Shown: positions 43,089 to 54,831 of the stretch, in pieces
How the letters are laid out: every line of letters begins with the position of its first letter
Numbering within the stretch: the first letter of the stretch is position 1
Assembly (NCBI GenBank): GCA_038503075.1
Contig: JBCAML010000013.1
Location: 1,488,001-1,552,000 of the forward strand
Direction: 5' to 3'
DNA length: 64,000 nt
From: Gyromitra esculenta
Lineage: Eukaryota > Ascomycota > Pezizomycetes > Pezizales > Discinaceae
The notes under the pieces: generated by a model
What the model was told of the DNA's origin: nothing
Database searches by the model: none
The model's input: only the letters and a program-made list of their open reading frames with translations
Translations under genes and position numbers: made by a program

Positions 43089-43241
43089 ACATATCTTCCG
43101 GGTCTCATTCCGCCGTACGGTTTTGCTTGACGGCCTAGGGGTTACTTTTGCCCTCCAGGACAGGTCTTTTTTGGTGCTGTCCCCCCTTCTCCAAATACTA
43201 TACCTATTGGAAGGATTGGAGGCAGGGTAACAGACACCAGT

Positions 43242-43663
43242 TTTCATGGATAGAACCGAGTAATGGGTTAGGATGACTGTGGATGGTTGCGAAGGATTTT
43301 CTTTGGATATAATGGCTTTGTGGTTCGGCTAAGTTTCGGTTGTTGTCGGATGGGTATTTGGTGTTACGGGAAAGCGGGGTATTTAAGTGGAAGATTTTGG
43401 TCGTTTCTGTTCTCCTTTTCTTTCTTCTCTAAGCAACGTTCTTACTTTACTTCTATTGTACTGTTTTAATATTACCTCGATTCTACCTCAGAATCCTCGC
43501 GGTCGCTGTCGCTGTGATAACCTTTACACTTAACTCGCCTTGAGTTAGACCCCCCGTAGGACCTGTAGAAACATCGTATACCTTGTCACTTGACCTTTCG
43601 TTTAAGTAGCTCTGCTCACCTTCAGGGATACTGAAGGGCTTAATCAAAGGTCAAACCGTGAGA
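43242..43663 (+). mobile_element. Solo A-LTR in SL-C
   Basis: 422 bp, duplication CCAGT (43237-43241 / 43664-43668). Hairpin variants GATTCT-ACCTC-AGAATC and TAACTC-GCCTT-GAGTTA. Related to the Gy7 LTR subfamily (GTAGCTCTGCTCA). Confidence 0.93.
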
Positions 43664-43838
43664 CCAGTCCCGATCCGGAAGGTGCTAAGGTAGGGTAACT
43701 CCAAAGATAGGGTAACTCCAGGGCCAGGAACTCCTTCGCCAGGTATAGGTATAACACCTTCCATCAAAGATATCCGGATAAGCCCAAGAGGGACTTGGTT
43801 AGTGTTCGCAGGAGCTCACGGCTATGAGAGGGGGCTAC

Positions 43839-44291
43839 TTTCATGGATGGTTGTTTTATTGATCGGATAGGTACATGGGTACATGGTTGTTGCATTTCGT
43901 TATCTTTCTTTGTGTTTCCTTGGGTTTTCGTCGCAATGAGTTATGTCTTTGTCATCGGAAGAGTTGGGACTTTGGTATATAAGCAAAGGGATTTCCCTTC
44001 TTGTTGTACTTTTCCTCTCTCTTTCCCTAAGCAACGTCTTCTATTGTCGCTCTACTTGTATCCTACAATATAAGCCAGGATTCCAATAATAATCCTTCAT
44101 CGCCTCCGTGATACCTCCCTTTCTATCATGCCACTACATCAACGTAGTTTCGCCATTGGAGTCATCATAACTCCCCGTTGTCGTAAAGCCTATGGAATCG
44201 TTACTTAAACTCTTGTTGTTAGTTCTCTTTTGAGTAGCACTGCTTACCTTTGGGGATACCAAAGGGCTTGACGAGATCTCACTCCTTGAGA
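43839..44291 (+). repeat. Gy6 3' LTR (B type)
   Basis: 453 bp, preceded by RRSS coding and the polypurine tract GAGAGGGGGCTAC, followed by CAAGG. Confidence 0.93.
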
Positions 44292-44705
44292 CAAGGTCTC
44301 TCCATTTTTTGCCAATTACGGTTACCACCCCCGTTTGAGACCTCTATCTTTCCCTCGGAAGCTACTCCTCTAAGCCTAGATGCGTCCACCTTTGCTGTTA
44401 CTATGCAGGAATTATACGACTACCACAAAACGTAGATTCGAACGGCCCAGGATATCCAGGAGACTGCTACTAATAAGCACCTTACGCCAGCTCCTGCTTA
44501 TCAGATTAATGACCAAGTCTTTGTTTTGATGAAGAATATTCGAACGGTATGTAATGCTCAGAAGCTTGGCTGGAAATGGATGGGACCCAATCCTGTCAAG
44601 AAACTAGTGTCACCCTTTGCATATGAAATCAATCTTCCGTCTACAGTTAAGTACCACCCGGTCTTCCATGTTTCCCTGTTGAAACCAGCTGCCAATGACC
44701 CTCTT

Positions 44706-45120
44706 TTTCACGGATACCAAGGAGTAATCGGGTCAAGGATCTTGTAAAGGGTTGTGGTTTCAGTTAAGGTTACAATGTCTTTGTGTTTCGTTTGTCTTCG
44801 GTTATTTCTTGGCAATGAGTCATAATGGTTGAAAAGCGGGATATTTAAGAGATGGATTTTCTTCGTTTATGTCTTCTTCTCCTTCTCTCCTTAATCAACG
44901 TTCTCGTTCCCCTTCTACCTGTATTATTCTAATACTATCTCGGTTCTATCTCAGAACCCTCGCTGTCGCTGTGAAACGTTGCCGATACTTTGCCTTGAAG
45001 TATACCCACCGTAGGACCTGTAGAAACGCGGCACTCATCAAACGAGTTGATATCTTGCTTAAGTAGCACTGCTCACCTTCAGGGATACTGAAGGGCTTAA
45101 CGAGGGATCAAGCTGTGAGA
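44706..45120 (+). mobile_element. Solo A-LTR in Gy3
   Basis: 415 bp, duplication CTCTT (44701-44705 / 45121-45125). The self-primer is mutated (AATCAACGT). Confidence 0.93.
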
Positions 45121-45171
45121 CTCTTCCAGGACAAGTTATACTTCCTCCCCCCCCCGATTATAGTCAATGAA

Positions 45172-45994
45172 TCTTACCGTTGTGTCTTCATTTGAGTTCT
45201 TCGGTATCCCAGAAGATGAGCAGTGCTACTCAAGATAGAAAACAACACGTTTGAGGAGTGCAGAGTTTCTACAAGTTCTACAGTGGGGTCTAACTCAAGG
45301 CAAGTTAAGTGTAACAACAAGGACAGCGACAGCGGGAGTTCTGAGGTAGAACCGAAGTAGTATTGAATAATACAGGTAGACGTGAAATGAGAACATTGCT
45401 TAAGGAGAGAAGAAGAAGAAGACAAAGAACAAGTAAAATCCATCACTTAAATACCCTGCTTTTCCATGCAAAACCCGATACCCGATAACAACCGAATCTC
45501 AGGGAGCGAGATTCTTGTCAAGCTCTCAGGTATCCCCCGAGATAAGCAGTGTTACTTGAACAACAATCTAACCGTGAGAGTGTATACGGAGATTCTACAG
45601 GCTCTATGAATGAATCAAGTTGTGATGACTTGAAGGCGGCGACAGCAGAAGATTACAAGATGTAATTGTGGGTTGTATTGTAGAATACAATGAGTGTACA
45701 GTAGAAGACGTTGCTTAAAGAAAGAAGAAGAAAAAGTACAACAAGAGGGGGCAGCCCTTCGCCTACATACCCCTGTCCCACCACTTCGATGACAAACGCA
45801 TGACTCATTGTAACCGAAACCAAAAGAAACATATTGAACAATAACATAACACAACAACTACATACCCTTGCATCAAGCCAACCAGCGACAATGTCTATCC
45901 ATGAAACCAAAACACAAAGACATTATTCATCACAGAATCCATAACAACCATCGAACCGAAACCTAACCCTGTACCCAATCCTTAATCCATGAAA
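45172..45994 (-). mobile_element. Solo A-LTR in Gy3 (old, interrupted)
   Basis: TCTTACCG...CCATGAAA, duplication ATGAA (45167-45171 / 45995-45999), split by a B-LTR. Hairpin 4 has drifted to CTTCGGTATCCCAGAAG. Confidence 0.9.
45497..45906 (-). mobile_element. Solo B-LTR nested in an A-LTR
   Basis: 410 bp, flanks CCGAA / CCAAA (one mismatch). Confidence 0.9.
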
Positions 45995-46198
45995 ATGAAC
46001 AAGAGGAATACTTTATCGAAAAAATCCTCGAACAGAGGATATATTGGGGACGGTTGCAATACCTTGTTGAGTGGACAGGATACACTCATCCTATCTGGGA
46101 ATCTGTCGAAGACCTTCAAGATACTACGGCACTTAATACTTTCCTAACCACCATGACTCCTATTGCTCCTAAGGTTCGCAGGAGCTCACGCTTGAAGG

Positions 46199-46618
46199 TC
46201 TCACGGTATGACCTTGTTTAAGCCCTTCAGTATCCCTGAAGGTGAGCAGAGCTACTTAAACGAAAAGGTCAAGTGACAAGGTATACGATGTTTCTACAGG
46301 TCCTACGGGGTCTAACTCAAGGTGAGTTTAGTGGAGGGGTTTTCACAGCAACAGCGTCCATGAGGATTCTGAGATAGAATCGAGATAGTATTAAACTGAT
46401 ACAACAGAAGTAAAGTAAGAACGTTGCTTAAGGAAGGAAAAGAAAGAGAACAGAAACGACCAAAATCTTCCGCTTAAGTACCCCGCTTTCCTGTAACACA
46501 AATAACCATCCGACAACAACTGAAACATAACCGAACAGCAAAGCCATTATATCCAAAGAAAATCCTTCGCAACTACCCACAGTCATCCTAACCCATTACC
46601 CAATTTCTATCCATGAAA
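46199..46618 (-). repeat. Gy7 3' LTR
   Basis: 420 bp, beside the polypurine tract complement GTAGCTCCTCTC. Confidence 0.92.
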
Positions 46619-46828
46619 GTAGCTCCTCTCTTCAAGCGTGAGCTCCTGTGAACCTTAGGAATAGGAACAGTTGTCACAGCGAGGAACGTATCAAGAGCAG
46701 ACGTATCTTGGAGATCTTCGGCAGGTTCCCATGTCGGGTGAGCATACCCAGTCTACTCCACAAGGTATTGGAGTTGTCCTTGGTGGTTACGTTGATCGAG
46801 GATCTTTTCGATATAATATTCCTCCTGC

Positions 46829-47561
46829 TGTAACGGATCTACAATACCGTTACCTGCAGTGAAGCATAATAGCACCGGACAAGCAGAGAGGTAGTAAGGA
46901 TCAGCATGAGTGGTGTAGCTATCACATGTTAGAGGATACCTGTTACCCTGCTGTTCCAATGGAGTGGAACCAACGAGAATAACATTTGCTGACGAGCCAA
47001 TGATATATTTCCGGTGATACCAAACACAGGAAGCTCCTGTGGTGGCGTTTCCAATCCATCTATGCATATACTAGCGGCCCAGAGCCACTGGTGCGGCAAT
47101 AGGGAATCTATTAAGTGCAGGACACCTCACATGCAACAATAGACTGATCAGCGCCGATTCCTACATCCAGCATAGGCATGGCATGCAGCTGGCGGATCAA
47201 GAAGGTCTAACTGGACAGAACAACCGAGGAGTGTCGGAGTGCGCCGAAGTGATCATTAGCTGAATCCTGAGGTGCCCCGCTCGCAATATCTTGGCATGTT
47301 CTCAGAGTCTCGACGGGCCCCCAGCAGAGTAGAACAGAAAGAGAACTGCGAGTCAGCAGCACTATAAAGATAGTGCATGACCCCGACACCTGTTGCTCTT
47401 CTTCCCAGTCTCATCAGACAGAATACTACCGAGTAGAGCCCTTAAGATTATTGAGTATCTTGCACGAAATACTCTTTACATCTCAACCTGATTTAGTATT
47501 TGCAACGGCCGTATTCCTATACCTATTCCCACTACAGAGCAGTAGGACTACCCCCGTTACA
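46829..47561 (+). mobile_element. SL-E: 733-bp solo LTR of another family
   Basis: TGTAACGG...CCGTTACA with duplication CCTGC (46824-46828 / 47562-47566), in the chromodomain of Gy7. TATAAAG near 47364 suggests plus orientation. The first 26 bp form an inverted repeat (GTAACGG...CCGTTAC). No ORF. Confidence 0.85.
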
Positions 47562-47691
47562 CCTGCTCGTTAACAACAATTGGGGCTGGGGGAGGAATAA
47601 GTTGTCCCGGGAGAGCGTCATTAGGGGCAGGCTTGAGAAGGGAAACGTGAAAGACAGGATGGTACTTGACCGATGAGGGGAGATCTATCTC

Positions 47692-48102
47692 TCTCAAGGG
47701 GCAGGGTTTTCCGTCAAGCTCTCAGGTATCGCCCGAGATAAGCAGTGCTACTTGAATGGAAAACTTAAGCGACAAGAGTATTCACGGAGTTCCACAGGCT
47801 CTACGATGGTTCAAGTAAAGAGGACTTGAAGACGGCGACAGCAAGAAGTTATGAGATATAACCAGGGTTTGTATTGTAAAATACAAGAGTGTATGATAGA
47901 AGACGTTGCTTAAAGAGAAAAGAAGAAAAAGTACAACAAGAGGGGAAATCCCTTCGCTTATATACTCAAGATTCACCTTTCTGATGACAAACGTATGACT
48001 CATTGTAAAGAAAACCAAAAGAAACATATCGAAAGAATCAACGACGTAACACAACCAAACACCTATACCATGAACTGGATAACTCAACAACGATCCATGA
48101 AA
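47692..48102 (-). mobile_element. Solo B-LTR in Gy7 integrase
   Basis: 411 bp, duplication ATCTC (47687-47691 / 48103-48107). Confidence 0.93.
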
Positions 48103-49296
48103 ATCTCGTAGGCAAAGGGGAAAATAATCCTTTTTACTGCATAGGGACCCATCCATTTCCAGTCTAGTTTTCTAGCATTTCGAGTTGTCCTAATATTCTT
48201 CATCGAAACGAAGACTTGATCTTGGATTTGGTACGCCGGGGCTGGTATTCGATGTTTATTTGTAGCAGTTTCTTGGATGTCCTGGACGACTCTGATTTGT
48301 GTCCTAAGGTAGTCATACAGTTCCTGCATCCTACTCGCAAAAGCGGTGGCATCTTGACTCTGAGGGGTATTTACTGGGGGGATAAGGGAGGTGTCGAACC
48401 GGGGGTGATATCCGTAATTAACGAGGAAGGGAGATACTTTCGTACTCGCCGATTCCTGGTTATTTGCGGAGAACTCTGCCATCGGTAGCCATTTACTCCA
48501 GTCTTCTTGTTGGTAAGAAACGTATGATCGAAGGTACTGCTCCATTACCGCATTCAGCCTTTCTGTTTGCCTGTCAGTTTCTGGATGGAAAGCAGTAGAC
48601 ATCCGGGCTTGTATTCCTAGACGTTGACTAAGCTCTTTTCAGAAGTGGGCAGTGAATTGGGTGCCACGATCGGAGGTAATATGCGTAGGTAGACCATGCA
48701 ATTTCCAGACATGTTGTAGGTAACGATCAGCGACATCTCGTGAATTGACAGTGGTGTTACATGGAATAAGGTGTCGCATTTTCAATAATCGGTCTACGAT
48801 TACCATGATCGCATCGTAACCATTAGACTCGGGAAGGCCTGTAACGAAGTCCATCGAGATTTCCTGCCAGGGTCTTTGGGGAATAGGTAAGGGGCAGAGT
48901 ACTCCTGAAGTACGTTGGGTGACTGGTTTAGCCTTCTGGCAGGTATGGCAGTTCCGTACATAACAAGCGACTGATTCTCTCATCTTGGGCCAATAGAAAT
49001 TTCTACTTAGGAGTTCAAATGTTTTATCTCTCCCTGGGTGGCCTGCAGCTGGTGCGTCATGGTGTCTTTTGATAAGTTTTATGTGTAGAGGGTCTAGGTC
49101 TGGAACATAGATACGTCCCCGGTAACATAGTCTTCCATTTTCGTTGGTACACTCGCTTAAGGTGATCTCTTTTGATTGTTGATCTTTGTTCCTTAATGCT
49201 AGAAGTATTTTTTCCGGAAATTTATCAGTAAGAAATCCTTTTTGGAAGAGTTTTTGTAGGGGGGTGTCCAGTTCAGCGGCTTCATTTGACAAAGAA

Positions 49297-49707
49297 TTTC
49301 ATGGATGGATGTTACGTTGATCGGTTAGGTATATGGATATATGGTTGTCAGGTTTCGTTGTTGTTCTTTGTGTTTCTATGAGTTCTTCGTTACAATGAGT
49401 CATGTCTTTGTCATCGAAAGAGTTGGAACGTGGTATATAAGCAAAGGGATTTCCCCTCATCTTGTACTTTTCCTTCTTCTTTCTTTAAGCAACGTCTTCT
49501 ATTGTACACTCACTGTATCTTACAAATACAACCTCAGGTTACACCTCGTAATCTTTCGCCGTCGCTGTCTTCAAGTCATCACAACTTGAACCATTAGTAG
49601 AGCCTGTAGAATCCTCGCACATTCTCCTGTCGTTGGTTTCTCGTTCAAGTAGCACTGCTTATCTTGGGGGATACCTGAGAGCTTGACGGGAATCTCGCTC
49701 CTTGAGA
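49297..49707 (+). mobile_element. Solo B-LTR in Gy7 pol
   Basis: 411 bp, duplication AAGAA (49292-49296 / 49708-49712), in the RNase H-integrase spacer. Confidence 0.93.
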
Positions 49708-51832
49708 AAGAAGCCGACAACAAACTTAGCTTAGGGTCTACATTTTCCTTCTTTAATACCACTTGGCTTTGGTGTGTCAATCGTTCATCCCCTTCCTTGG
49801 GAAGATCTCCTGATCTTCTGGTTAATGCATCTGATTTCCCTCCTTGACTGCCTGGGCGATAGGTAATTACGAAATCAAAGCGGGAAAGATATTCGGCCCA
49901 TCGTGCTTGATGTCGATTTAATTGTTTCGTACTCATAAAATACTTGAGGTTTTTATGGTCGCTGATTATGTCAATTGGATGTTTGGAACCCCTGAGCTCC
50001 GGGCGCCATTCTTCGAATACTCGGATGATAGCCAACAGTTCCTTGTCGTATATCTCGTAATTACATTCAGCAGGTGAATGTTTTTTCGAGAAGAACGCGA
50101 CTGGGTGTAGGACTCCAGCATCATCATATTGTGAGAGTATTCCTCCGGATACGAAGTCAGAGGCATCTGTTTCCACGATGATTTTCTTGTCAGGATCAAA
50201 ATGGATGAGAATGGGGGCAGTGGTGAAGGCGTGCTTTAGATTTTCGAAGGCTATGTCGGCTTGGACTGTCCATTCGAAAATGATGCCTTTTCGGGTGAGG
50301 GCGGTCAGAGGTGCAACGAGTTTGGAAAAGCCGAGAATAAAACGTCGGTAAAAGTTTGCAAACCCTAGGAAGGCTTGCACATCCTTTGCACTTTTTGGGG
50401 TATTCCAATCCTGGACGGCTTTCAGTTTTTCTTCATCCATTTTAATGCCGTCGGGGGTGAGGATAAGACCTAAGTACTTAGTTGTCTGTATTTCGAACTC
50501 ACACTACTCCGGCTTAAGCAGGATGTCGTTGTCTTTGAGTGTCTGGAGTACCTTTCTTACGTGAATCTGGTGTTCCGCAAATGTATCACTGTAAATTAGG
50601 ATATCATCTAGGTAAGCCGTACAGAATATATCCAAGTACTCAGTAAGGCAGTCGTTGACAAATCGTTGGAAAGTTCCGGGGGCATTGGTCAAGCCGAATG
50701 GCATGACTTGGTATTCTTATAAACCGTAGCGGGTACGGAAGGCTGTCTTCCACTCGTCTCCTTCGGCAATGCGTACTTGATGATAGCCGTCATGAAGGTC
50801 TAGCTTGGTATACCATTGTGCCTTGGCTAGTCGATCCAGTGTTTCTCTGATAAGCGGGGAGGTATATCGATCTTTGACAGTAATTGCATTTAGGCCTCGA
50901 TAGCCCACGCAGAGTCTTAAGGAACCATCAGCTTTCTTTACGAAGAGGACGGGGGATCCGGCAGGAGAAGAGCTGGCGCGAATAAAGCCCTTCTCTAAAT
51001 TATCCTCTATATATTTTTTTAGGACAATGAGTTCTTCTCATGACATTCCATAGAGGGGGCCAAACGGTGCGTCTTTCCCCTCCATTAGCTGTATTTTATG
51101 GTCATACGAGTGTCATGGAGGTAAGCCTTGAGCCTTGCTTTTATCAAACATATCCAAAAAATCATGGTACTCGGCAGGTATCCTTGCTTTCCATTCTTCT
51201 TTGCTGGTCTTTTCCTCTAGGATATTATTAATCTCGTAGAGGGACATGGCATAGGCCTGAGAAGAGCGTTTTCGGGTGAGGGTCCTGAAACTGGCAGCGC
51301 CAATAAATGACAAGTTCAGTCTGGGGGTAGCGGGGATCGAGGGTATTGATATGGTGGGTAGATGGGGGGCACAACGGGTGGTGCAGAGTTTAGAGCTAAA
51401 CTCAATGCGTTTATCGGTGAAGTGAAGGTGGACATCGTGATGATTCATCCAAGGGATTCCTAGTACCAGGGGATAGTGTCCAAGTTGGGTGACGAAGCAG
51501 GGAGCTTGTTCCTGATGTTGTTGGATGGACAAGTTAATAATGGTGATGTGAGTAATATCCCCTGAGGCAACTGGGCGGCCGTTGATTACTTCAAGTTGTC
51601 TGAGTGTTTTTAGAGGGAAGAGTGGAAGAGAGTGGTGACTCGCAAAATTCTTGTTGATGAATGCAAATCCAGAGGCTCCAGTGTCTAGTAAAGTGTGTGT
51701 TTTGATGATTTTATTATTATGGGAAATATTGCACGAAACTACCAAATGTTTCCCATCTAACTGATTCTCCACGCTTACACTAGAAACTGAAAACCCGGAA
51801 ATTGAAAATGCAGACAAAGGAAAAGAAATCGG

Positions 51833-51877
51833 AACCAAGGCAGGGTCACTGGTCAGCCTTGGTCGAACTAGTTTAAA
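51833..51877 (-). promoter_or_regulatory. Gy7 -1 ribosomal frameshift signal
   Basis: Minus strand TTTAAAC (51877-51871), TAG (51870-51868), stem GACCAAGGC (51864-51856) / GCCTTGGTT (51841-51833). The closing pair is G-C where Gy2/Gy4 have T-A. Confidence 0.87.
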
Positions 51878-53205
51878 GCCTCTCCTGAGGCGCTTGCTGA
51901 TTCTAGAGCGAAAAACTGAGGTGGGAGAGGTGGTGGTGGCAGGGAGGAGGCTGGAGGTGTGCGGCTAGCAGGTGGCGCTGTGAGAGCTCCTCTCATTGTA
52001 CGTTTTTTGGGAGCAGAGGGGCAGTTGGCGTAGGAGTGGTCGGGGGCAGCGCAAAACATACATTTGCCGGTGGAACGGCGCCATTGTTTTTCTTCTTCCG
52101 ATAGTTTTCTTCGGCCGTTGACTAATGTATATCGCTGGTCTTGGGGAGGGCGAGAGAAGTTGCTGGTACGGCCGAAGGAGAGGTCCATAGGTGCAAGACC
52201 TCCTGGCACGAAGAATGATGCAGGGATAAAAGGGATCGTTACATTATTTGGGGCGCTAAATTGCCCCATGTTATCGCAAGCGTTTCCTCGTTTTTTTGCC
52301 TTTCGTGCTCGGATGCGATTGTCCATTCGAGTGAGGACAAGCACCATGTCGTTGAGGGTGGCAGCGGTGGCGGCGGCGAAGACCATGGCTTCTTTCAGCT
52401 CTTCGGACATACCATGTTTGAGGGCATCCATTTTCGAATTTTCATCAAAATTGAGCTGTCCCATGATACGTTGGAAGTCTGCCAAATACGCCGAGAAGTC
52501 TCGTTTTCCTTGACGGAGTTGATGTAGCTCTCATCGAGCGGTACCGGTGGGGTCAGGGTCTCCGAAGGCTGTTTCTAAGGCAGAGATGAGGGCGACGGCG
52601 TTGGTCCAAGTAGTGAGACCGGAGGGAAGTACTGTGTGGCGGACTTGTTTGAGGGCTGCTCCTTCCAGGCGATTGATGGTGTAAAGAATCATTGTGTTCT
52701 CGTCAGCGAATCGGTCTCGGTTAACGGCGAGTTTGGAGCGGAGTTGGAGGACGAAGCCGGGGAGTTTAGCTCAGGTTCGGTCGAACTTTTCAGGATCCGG
52801 CATTCTTTCAGAGCGATGGTTTGTGGTTGCCGGAGGTGGGGGAGTGGCGGTAAGGTTCCGTGGAGCTGGAGGGGCTTGGTTGGCGGTTCTGGCTTCGTTG
52901 CGTTCCTGGCGTAGTCTCGCAATGAGCTCTGCGGCTTCGGTGACTCGCTGATCTTGTTGTACAGCGTGTCTTGTCGCATTGTCTGCTTGGATTTTCACGG
53001 TATTGAGTTTTATTTCCCATTCCTGTGTATTCTCTTGCAGGGCGTCGATCTGGTCCTCTAAGGCTTGATTGAGGTCCCGGAGTTGGTTGTAGAGTTCTAC
53101 GGGGTCATCTCGGTATGCCTGAGCGAAAGCTTCCTTTGTGGGGAAGCATTGCGTGGCAACAGCAGCTCTTTCGGAAGAAGAAGTGGTGACGGCGGGGGTG
53201 CTCAT
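51868..53205 (-). pseudogene. gag: Gy7 gag (two stops)
   Basis: ATG at 53205 (MSTPAVTTSSS), 32 nt after the PBS. Coiled-coil-like N-terminus, Pro-rich linker, capsid block, zinc knuckle CMFCAAPDHSYANC, Pro-rich tail. TGA codons at about 52770 and 52533, both where relatives have Arg (CGA to TGA). Otherwise open. Confidence 0.88.
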
Positions 53206-53236
53206 TGTTGCTTCGTTTGTAGGAGGTGTAGATGTT

Positions 53237-53249
53237 GGAAGCAACGTAA
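53237..53249 (-). promoter_or_regulatory. Gy7 primer binding site
   Basis: TTACGTTGCTTCC on the minus strand, adjacent to the 5' LTR. Confidence 0.8.
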
Positions 53250-53669
53250 TCTCACGGTATGACCTTGTTTAAGCCCTTCAGTATCCCTGAAGGTGAGCAG
53301 AGCTACTTAAACGAAAAGGTCAAGCGACAAGGTATACGATGTTTCTACAGGTCCTATAGGGTCTAACTCAATGTGAGTTAAGTGGAGGTGTTTTCACAGC
53401 AACAGCGTCCGCGAGGATTCTGAGATAGAATCGAGATAGTATTAAACTGATACAACAGAAGTAAAGTAAAAACGTTGCTTAAGGAAGGAAAAGAAAGAGA
53501 ACAGAAACGACCAAAATCTTCCGCTTAAATACCCCGCTTTCCTGTAACACAAATAACCATCCGACAACAACTGAAACATAACCGAACAACAAAGCCATTA
53601 TATCCAAAGAAAATCCTTCGCAACTACCCACAGTCATCCTAACCCATTACCCAATTTCTATCCGTAAAA
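53250..53669 (-). repeat. Gy7 5' LTR
   Basis: 420 bp. The last base group is GTAAAA instead of GTGAAA. Confidence 0.92.
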
Positions 53670-53684
53670 GAAGGGGGGAGCTAC

Positions 53685-54496
53685 TTTTATGGATTAAGGT
53701 TGGGAAGTGAATTAGGGTTGGACTCTATGGTCGCGGAGAAATTGGGAGTTTGTTATAATGCCTTTGTGTTTCAGTTGTTGTCGGGTATTTGGTTGTGGCA
53801 CGGAAAGCTGGGTATTTAAATGATGGATTTCTCTCGTTCTTTGTTTTCTTCTTCTTCTCTCTTTAAGAAACGTTCTCGTTTACCTTCTCCTGTAATTGTT
53901 GAATACCATTCCGGTTCTACCTCAGAACCCTCGCTGTCACTGTTCTCCTCGCTCCATCTCACGGTTCAGTCCCTCGTTAAGCCCTTCAGTATCCCTGAAG
54001 GTGAGCAGTGCTACTTAAGCGAGATCCTAACTCGTTCGAAGAGTGCGGTATTTCTACAAGTTCTACGGGGGGTATACTTCAAGGCGAAGTATCGGCGATG
54101 TTTCACAGCGACAGCGAAGGTTCTGAAATAGAACCTAGATAGTATTAAGATAATACAAGTAGAAGTGACGAGAACGTTGCTTAAGGAAAGAAGAAGAAGA
54201 CAAGCGACCAAAATCCACCCTTAAATACCCCGCTTTCCTTAACAAAACTTATAACCGAAAAATAACCGAGCAACAAAGAGATTGTTCAACCATCCAAACA
54301 ACAATACAACCAACAACCAAACCACAACTCATTATCCGAAATCAATCCATGAAACTCCACTTACCTCGCCTTGAGGTAGACCCTTCGTAGAACTTGTAGA
54401 AACACTGTACTCTTTGAACGTGTTGTTACCTCGTTTAATTAGCACTGCTCATCTTCAGGTATACTTAAGAGCTTAACAAGGGACTCAACTGTGAGA
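53685..54496 (+). repeat. Gy3 3' LTR (A type, interrupted)
   Basis: Begins TTTTATGG after the polypurine tract GGGGGGAGCTAC, ends CAACTGTGAGA, followed by ATGTT. Split by a solo A-LTR. Its U5 half matches the second half of the hybrid LTR 18415-18834. Self-primer mutated (AAGAAACGT). Confidence 0.88.
53957..54354 (-). mobile_element. Solo A-LTR in the Gy3 3' LTR
   Basis: 398 bp, duplication CTCCA (53952-53956 / 54355-54359). Nearly identical to 10613-11010. Confidence 0.93.
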
Positions 54497-54831
54497 ATGT
54501 TTATCTTTTAAAAGTGGACTCTTCCGAGCCCTTCACTTCTTAATGCCTTCAGCTATTAAAATCCTATCAACAGTTGAGATGGAGACATTGGGGCAATTGT
54601 TGTCGTGTAACTCTCGGCGCGTGATTGTGCAATTACTGCGTGCAATGTATATGAGTTGATGCTTTTCTCGGTGATTCAGTTTTTCCGGTCTTCCGGGGCG
54701 TGGGAGATTATCTTTATGGCCTCGCTGATTTGCATGGTCGAGAAAGCTCTTCACTGTTGACCAAAGTCTTCCTACTATATTTGCAACTGTTGCAATCACA
54801 CTGATTGAATAAAATAGACCGATAATAAGTT
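54497..54831 (-). pseudogene. Tc1-like transposase, helix-turn-helix region
   Basis: Minus-strand frame with LPRPGRPEKL (the hinge between the two HTH units of Tc1 transposases) and SISTVDRILIAEGIKK, then a TGA (54533-54535) where a Trp or Arg is usual, then RARKSPLLKDKH. DNA-binding part of the mariner transposase. Left edge cut by Gy3 (ATGTT), right edge by an A-LTR. Confidence 0.85.

Larger units (their letters stand above)
42610..43756 (-). mobile_element. SL-C copy 3, second part
   Basis: Starts at CTCCG and ends GGTATAACA at 43756, followed by CCTTC (43757-43761). Interrupted by a B-LTR (42678-43088) and an A-LTR (43242-43663). Confidence 0.85.
22542..44291 (+). mobile_element. Gy6: B-type Ty3/gypsy chromovirus, carrying Gy5, Gy4 and an inversion
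   Basis: LTRs 22542-22994 and 43839-44291 (453 bp each, similar but with several differences) with duplication CAAGG at 22537-22541 and 44292-44296. Gag 23041-25262 (with SL-C at 23697-24644), protease-RT-RNase H 25263-27538. Integrase and chromodomain now lie inverted at 37045-36349, 30327-29717 and 29297-29256. Tail 43757-43838. Within its chromodomain sits a second SL-C, which contains Gy5. Removing one inversion (27539-37045) restores every junction. Confidence 0.88.
44292..46198 (+). pseudogene. pol: Gy3 integrase C-terminus and chromodomain
   Basis: Segments 44292-44705, 45121-45171 and 45995-46198: FFANYGYHPRF-like start, KLGWKWMGP, KYHPVFHVSLLKP, then EEYFIEKILEQR and chromodomain YLVEWTGYTHPIWES. 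Ends RRSSRLK, where Gy7 inserted at GAAGG in the polypurine tract. Several stops. Interrupted by A-LTRs at 44706 and 45172. Confidence 0.85.
46619..51877 (-). pseudogene. pol: Gy7 pol (multiple stops, three insertions)
   Basis: Segments 51877-49708, 49296-48103, 47691-47562 and 46828-46619. Protease LLDTGASGFAFI; RT with YLDDILIYS; RNase H ([19 protein letters not shown]); integrase zinc finger ([23 protein letters not shown]), DDE (MDFVTGLP, TSDRGTQF), chromodomain EEYYIEKILDQR...YLVE. Stops at about 51115, 51038, 50716, 50506 and 48640. At least two (51115, 51038) fit CGA to TGA. Inactive. Confidence 0.88.
46199..53669 (-). mobile_element. Gy7: A-type Ty3/gypsy chromovirus with nested insertions
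   Basis: LTRs 46199-46618 and 53250-53669 (420 bp, roughly ten differences seen), duplication GAAGG (46194-46198 / 53670-53674). It landed in the polypurine tract of Gy3. Contains SL-E and two solo B-LTRs. Several nonsense codons in gag and pol. The LTR subfamily differs from Gy2/Gy4 (GTAGCTCTGCTCA in the leader bulge). Confidence 0.93.
18415..54496 (+). mobile_element. Gy3: A-type Ty3/gypsy chromovirus, internally deleted and stuffed
   Basis: Hybrid 5' LTR 18415-18834, PBS 18835-18847, uORF 19296-19451, gag fragment 19448-19855, integrase fragment 22399-22541 plus 44292-46198, polypurine tract 53670-53684, 3' LTR 53685-54496. The right duplication is ATGTT (54497-54501). The rest of gag, protease, RT, RNase H and early integrase is missing, removed together with half of Gy8 by recombination at 21948-22398. 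Hosts Gy8, Gy6 (with Gy5 and Gy4) and Gy7. Confidence 0.8.
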
